Below are positions 5,311-7,779 of a stretch of 7,779 nt of DNA, in pieces. Within the stretch, counting starts at the first letter, position 1, and each line of letters begins with the position of its first letter. The notes under the pieces are model-generated. The model had not been told where the DNA came from, ran no database searches, and saw only the letters and a program-made list of their open reading frames with translations. Position numbers and translations under genes: made by a program. Origin of the DNA: an uncultured Oscillospiraceae bacterium (GTDB taxonomy: Bacteria > Bacillota > Clostridia > Oscillospirales > Oscillospiraceae); contig CAKTXB010000086.1 of the NCBI GenBank assembly GCA_934630555.1, forward strand, positions 1 to 7,779. Reading direction: 5' to 3'.

Positions 5311-6702
5311 ATGAAGCTGATCCGTGGCGCGCGGGCGGTCGTGACGTGCGATGCAGAGGACAGGGTGCTCTGGGATGTGGATGTGCGCATCGACGGGCAG
5401 AAGGTCGTGCAGTTTGGCAAGGGGCTGGAAGCACCGGAAGGGTGCGAGGTGATCGACGGCACGGATAAGTTTGTGTATCCGGGGCTTGTGAACACACACC
5501 ATCATTTTTTTCAGACGTTTGTGCGGAATTTGACGACGATCGACTATCCGCAGATGACGGTGCCGGAGTGGCTGGACAAGATCTACCGTGTGTTCCGGCT
5601 GGTGGATGAGGACGTTATTTATTATTCGGCGCTGACGGCGTTTGCGGATCTGGTGAAGCACGGGTGTACGACGGCGTTTGACCACCAGTACTGCTACACG
5701 AGCGTTTCGGGCAAAAAGCTGGTGGACCGGCAGATGGATGCGGCGGCGCAGATCGGCATTCGCTATCACGCCGGGCGCGGCACGAACACACTGCCGCGGG
5801 AAAAGGGCAGCACGATGCCTGAGGAGATGCTGGAAACGACGGACGAGTTTTTGGCGGACTGTGAACGGCTGATCGGGAAATATCATGACGCGGCGCCGTT
5901 TTCCATGCGGCGGATCGTGATGGCACCTTGCCAGCCGATGAACTGCTATGCCGAAACGTTTACCGAGTCGCTGGAGATGGCGCGGAAGCACGGGGTGTTC
6001 CTGCACACACATCTGGGCGAGGGGGAAAATGCGATCATCCAGGCGCGGTATGGGATGCGGTCGCTGGACTGGTGTGAGAAGATCGGCTTCATTGGGCCGG
6101 ATGTTTGGTTTGCGCACGGCTGGGAGTGGACGCCGGAGGAGTATGCGCGTATTGGACGCGCAGGCAGCGGCGTGTCACACTGCCCCGGGCCGGCGGTTTT
6201 GGGCGGCTTCCCCATTTTGAACATTGCGGATATGCTGAAAAAGGGCGTGACGGTGAGTTTGGGCTGCGACGGTTCGGCAACGAACGACGGCTCGAATTTA
6301 CTGGATTCGCTGCGGATGGCATATTTGATGCAGACGTATTATTCCAAGCAGCGCGGCGGGTGCCTGTCGGCATATGAGATGCTGAAGGCGGCGACCGTGG
6401 GCGGCGCAAAAACGCTGGGACGGCCGGAACTGGGCAGCCTGGAAGTGGGAAAGGCGGCCGATCTGTTCCTGGTGGACATTGCGGGGCTGGAATACAGCGG
6501 CACGCTGCATGACCCGCAGAGTCTGCTGGCACGCTGCGGCGTGACAGATCGCGTGTGGATGACGATGATCGGCGGAAACGTGGTGTATGCGGACGGGAAG
6601 CTGACGGGCGTGGACGAGCGGACGCTTGCCCGCGAGGCGGAGGCGACCTGCACGCGCGTGCTGCGGAACCGGGTGCCGTATTTCCCGAAATTTGGAGCAT
6701 AA
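5311..6702 (+). CDS. Amidohydrolase-superfamily deaminase (COG0402), 8-oxoguanine deaminase-like
   Basis: This is a probable zinc-dependent cytoplasmic deaminase or hydrolase acting on a purine-like or triazine-like ring. It has 463 residues, normal for the family. Metal and catalytic positions are visible: H63 and H65 in PGLVNTHHHFFQTF, H234 with E237 in LHTHLGEGE, H269 in WFAHGWEW, and D320 in LGCDGSATNDGSN. The SLEVGKAADLFLVDIAGLEYSG segment near the C-terminus is the usual second part of the small beta domain. RYHAGRG and MAPCQP also match the 8-oxoguanine deaminase style. The CPGPAVLGGFPILN loop (291-304) differs from the common CPSSN form, so the substrate may differ. The start is ATG 5311, with GGAGGAGG 8 bases upstream; an in-frame ATG at 5209 lies before the promoter. 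The gene has its own promoter and terminator, and no link to the sugar operon is evident. SsnA-like or guanine/hydroxytriazine deaminases are alternatives. Confidence 0.8.
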   Translation: MKLIRGARAVVTCDAEDRVLWDVDVRIDGQKVVQFGKGLEAPEGCEVIDGTDKFVYPGLVNTHHHFFQTFVRNLTTIDYPQMTVPEWLDKIYRVFRLVDEDVIYYSALTAFADLVKHGCTTAFDHQYCYTSVSGKKLVDRQMDAAAQIGIRYHAGRGTNTLPREKGSTMPEEMLETTDEFLADCERLIGKYHDAAPFSMRRIVMAPCQPMNCYAETFTESLEMARKHGVFLHTHLGEGENAIIQARYGMRSLDWCEKIGFIGPDVWFAHGWEWTPEEYARIGRAGSGVSHCPGPAVLGGFPILNIADMLKKGVTVSLGCDGSATNDGSNLLDSLRMAYLMQTYYSKQRGGCLSAYEMLKAATVGGAKTLGRPELGSLEVGKAADLFLVDIAGLEYSGTLHDPQSLLARCGVTDRVWMTMIGGNVVYADGKLTGVDERTLAREAEATCTRVLRNRVPYFPKFGA

Positions 6703-6705
6703 AAA

Positions 6706-6740
6706 CTGCCGCGCGCTGGGGTCAGCGCGCGGCGATTTTT
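6706..6740. terminator. Strong bidirectional intrinsic terminator
   Basis: GCCGCGCGCTG (6708-6718) and CAGCGCGCGGC (6723-6733) are perfect 11-bp complements around a GGGT loop. TTTTT follows at 6736-6740 on the plus strand, and the minus strand has AGTTTTT after the stem (6707-6701). It begins 3 bases after the amidohydrolase stop and lies 17 bases beyond the Crp/Fnr stop, so it can end both convergent transcripts. Confidence 0.93.
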
Positions 6741-6757
6741 GTTATGTGCGTCCAGGC

Positions 6758-7360
6758 TCAGACAGAGTCGGCGAGGATGGCGCGCAGGCGGGCGTGCTGG
6801 GCTTGGGTGAGAACGATCTTGCCGTGCTCGATGCAGATGAAGCCCTCAGCGTGGAGCGCGTCGAGCTGGCGGAAGAGCGTGCGGAGGCTGATGTTGAGAT
6901 TTTGCGCCATGGCCTCGCGCTTGACGGGGAGCTTGAAGGGGAAGTGTGCGCCTTCGCCGCTGCGGTAGAGATAGAGCAGAATGCGGTCACGGACATTATG
7001 CAGCAGGAGCAGGTCGTTTTCATCCATGATGCGCAGGGAGTGGCGGCAGAGAAATTGCAGGTTCAGCATACAAAGTGCGTTGGAATGCTGGAGCATATAG
7101 AGGTACTCGGCGCTGGGGATGCAGAGGTAGGCGCAGTCGGACAGGCAGCGCTGCGTGGTGACATAGGCGGTGTAGGCGGGGGAGATGGATTCCAGCAGGC
7201 CAAACACCTGCACAGGGTGCGCGGCTGCAGCACTGAGCTGGCGGCCGGAGGGCGTGACCTTTTCGGCGCTGCACGTGCCGTCGAGCAGGACATAGACGCC
7301 GGAAGCAGGTGCACCGCTGACAGTGAGGGGCGTGCCTTTCGGCGCGTGCAGGATGGGCAT
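6758..7360 (-). CDS. Crp/Fnr-family transcriptional regulator, 5' end uncertain
   Basis: From the first ATG the protein has 200 residues, short against the usual 220-240. The N-terminal part is a cNMP-binding-like beta roll (APKGTPLTVSGAPASGVYVLLDGTC, about 6-30). A long dimerisation helix follows near LCMLNLQFLCRHSLRIMDEND. The C-terminal winged helix is LPVKREAMAQNLNISLRTLF with RQLDALHAEGFICIEHGKIVL. The cysteine pattern does not resemble the N-terminal cluster of FNR, so an oxygen-sensing [4Fe-4S] role is not supported. ATG 7360 has no ribosome site. The frame stays open for 33 more codons to a TAA at 7462-7460. That extension reads like family N-terminal helix sequence (YRYPLPEPYVELLHAAR) but has no ATG, GTG or TTG. 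The real start is therefore a rare codon, a frameshift hides it, or the 5' end is lost. The target genes are unknown. Confidence 0.78.
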   Translation of the reverse strand: MPILHAPKGTPLTVSGAPASGVYVLLDGTCSAEKVTPSGRQLSAAAAHPVQVFGLLESISPAYTAYVTTQRCLSDCAYLCIPSAEYLYMLQHSNALCMLNLQFLCRHSLRIMDENDLLLLHNVRDRILLYLYRSGEGAHFPFKLPVKREAMAQNLNISLRTLFRQLDALHAEGFICIEHGKIVLTQAQHARLRAILADSV

Positions 7361-7498
7361 ACGGGCAGCGTGCAGCAGCTCAACGTAGGGCTCAGGAAGC
7401 GGATACCGATAATCTTCGGAGAGAATATATTGCAGAACATGCAGTGTATCATAAAGAAATTACATTTGACAAATAAGAATTTGCGGAGGTTTTCGAAT

Positions 7499-7779
7499 GT
7501 GCAAATGAACGTTGTAAAAAAAATAGTTTGGTAAAAATAGGACGCCATGATGATTCGAAAACAATCTCCTGACACGCATCGTTTCCTGTTCGGTTCGCTC
7601 GCCTGTTAGCCGCCCTTCGCCTAAACTCGCCTCTTCGAGGCTCAGACAGCGGCTCTCTGGGGCGGCAACATCGCAAACCTCACGACGGAAGCCTCGCTAC
7701 CGTCAGAGCGATTTGTTTTCGAATTCATCATGGCTGTATTATTTTACACACTATTTTCTACTATACCGTTGGTTTGCAC
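7499..7779. mobile_element. MITE-like palindromic element with ~70-bp inverted arms; right end at window edge
   Basis: The left arm 7499-7566 and the reverse complement of 7710-7779 align along their length with a few mismatches and single-base gaps. Shared blocks are GTGCAAA, AACG, AAAATAGT, TAAAA, GCCATGATGA, TTCGAAAACAA and TC. Inside, GTTAGCCGCCC (7605-7615) pairs with GGGCGGCAAC (7659-7668), CTGAC with GTCAG, and GCCTC-TTC-GAGGC (7629-7641) caps the centre near 7635. The whole stretch is thus one extended imperfect palindrome with no convincing gene. Length, terminal inverted repeats and lack of coding content fit a non-autonomous miniature transposable element or a dispersed intergenic repeat. 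The outer boundary and any target duplication cannot be seen because the right arm reaches the last base. Confidence 0.7.

Noticed and set aside
5182..6117. Minus-strand open frame of 311 codons opposite the amidohydrolase
   Set aside because: It is Arg/His/Pro-rich shadow translation with no start context; the plus-strand gene is clearly an amidohydrolase.
7448..7472. Possible minus-strand promoter TTGTCA (7472-7467) and TATGAT (7453-7448) for the Crp/Fnr gene
   Set aside because: The spacer is only 13 bases, too short for a standard promoter, and the gene start itself is uncertain.
7485..7508. GGAGGT followed by ATG on the plus strand near 7497
   Set aside because: The frame ends after three codons (Met-Cys-Lys-stop); a nearby ATG at 7505 encodes only nine residues.
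6626..7534. Plus-strand open frame of 302 codons opposite the Crp/Fnr gene
   Set aside because: It crosses the strong terminator at 6706-6740, overlaps the end of the amidohydrolase gene, and is antisense to a recognisable winged-helix regulator.
6754..7649. Shared 12-mer AGGCTCAGACAG at 6754-6765 and 7638-7649
   Set aside because: One copy lies in the 3' end of the Crp/Fnr gene and the other in the core of the palindromic element. No similarity extends beyond the 12-mer, so chance is the simpler explanation.
7546..7731. Short peptides readable inside the palindromic element (about 20 codons from ATG 7547 on plus, about 29 codons from ATG 7731 on minus)
   Set aside because: Both start at the symmetric CCATGATGA blocks of the inverted arms, have no ribosome sites, and end within the structured core; they are consequences of the palindrome.

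Overview
The window looks like a chromosomal piece from a low-to-mid GC Firmicute, probably a gut-type Clostridia (Oscillospiraceae/Lachnospiraceae-like). This is inferred from strong AGGAGG-type ribosome binding sites, Lys/Ala-rich lipoprotein signals, tight operon packing and protein style. No rRNA or marker gene fixes the taxon.

Layout. Positions 1-3950 are one minus-strand sugar operon, transcribed from right to left. It runs: a sugar isomerase of the L-arabinose/L-fucose isomerase superfamily (2502-3950), an L-rhamnose mutarotase-family protein (2201-2500), a lipoprotein sugar-binding protein (1083-2156), then the first 312 codons of a double-domain sugar ABC ATPase (936 to beyond position 1). 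The permease is not in the window and is probably further downstream. A large GC-rich hairpin separates the binding-protein gene from the ATPase gene. Divergent from the operon is an AraC-family regulator (4263-5153). The 312-base gap between them holds two related ~31-bp dyad repeats, one placed upstream of each putative promoter, plus a perfect 7-5-7 inverted repeat between them. This reads as an inducible import system: the AraC protein senses a sugar, the ABC transporter brings it in, the mutarotase equilibrates its anomers and the isomerase converts aldose to ketose.

Downstream of the regulator, on the plus strand and with its own extended -10 promoter, is a COG0402 amidohydrolase resembling 8-oxoguanine/guanine-type deaminases (5311-6702). 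It ends at a strong bidirectional terminator (6706-6740) shared with a convergent Crp/Fnr-family regulator (6758-7360, minus). These two genes look unrelated to the sugar operon.

The right end (about 7499-7779) holds no convincing gene. It is one long imperfect palindrome with ~70-bp inverted arms, best read as a non-autonomous MITE-like element whose right end reaches the window edge. It lies immediately upstream of the Crp/Fnr gene. That gene's reading frame continues 33 codons upstream of its first ATG with no standard start codon, so the element may have disturbed its 5' end.
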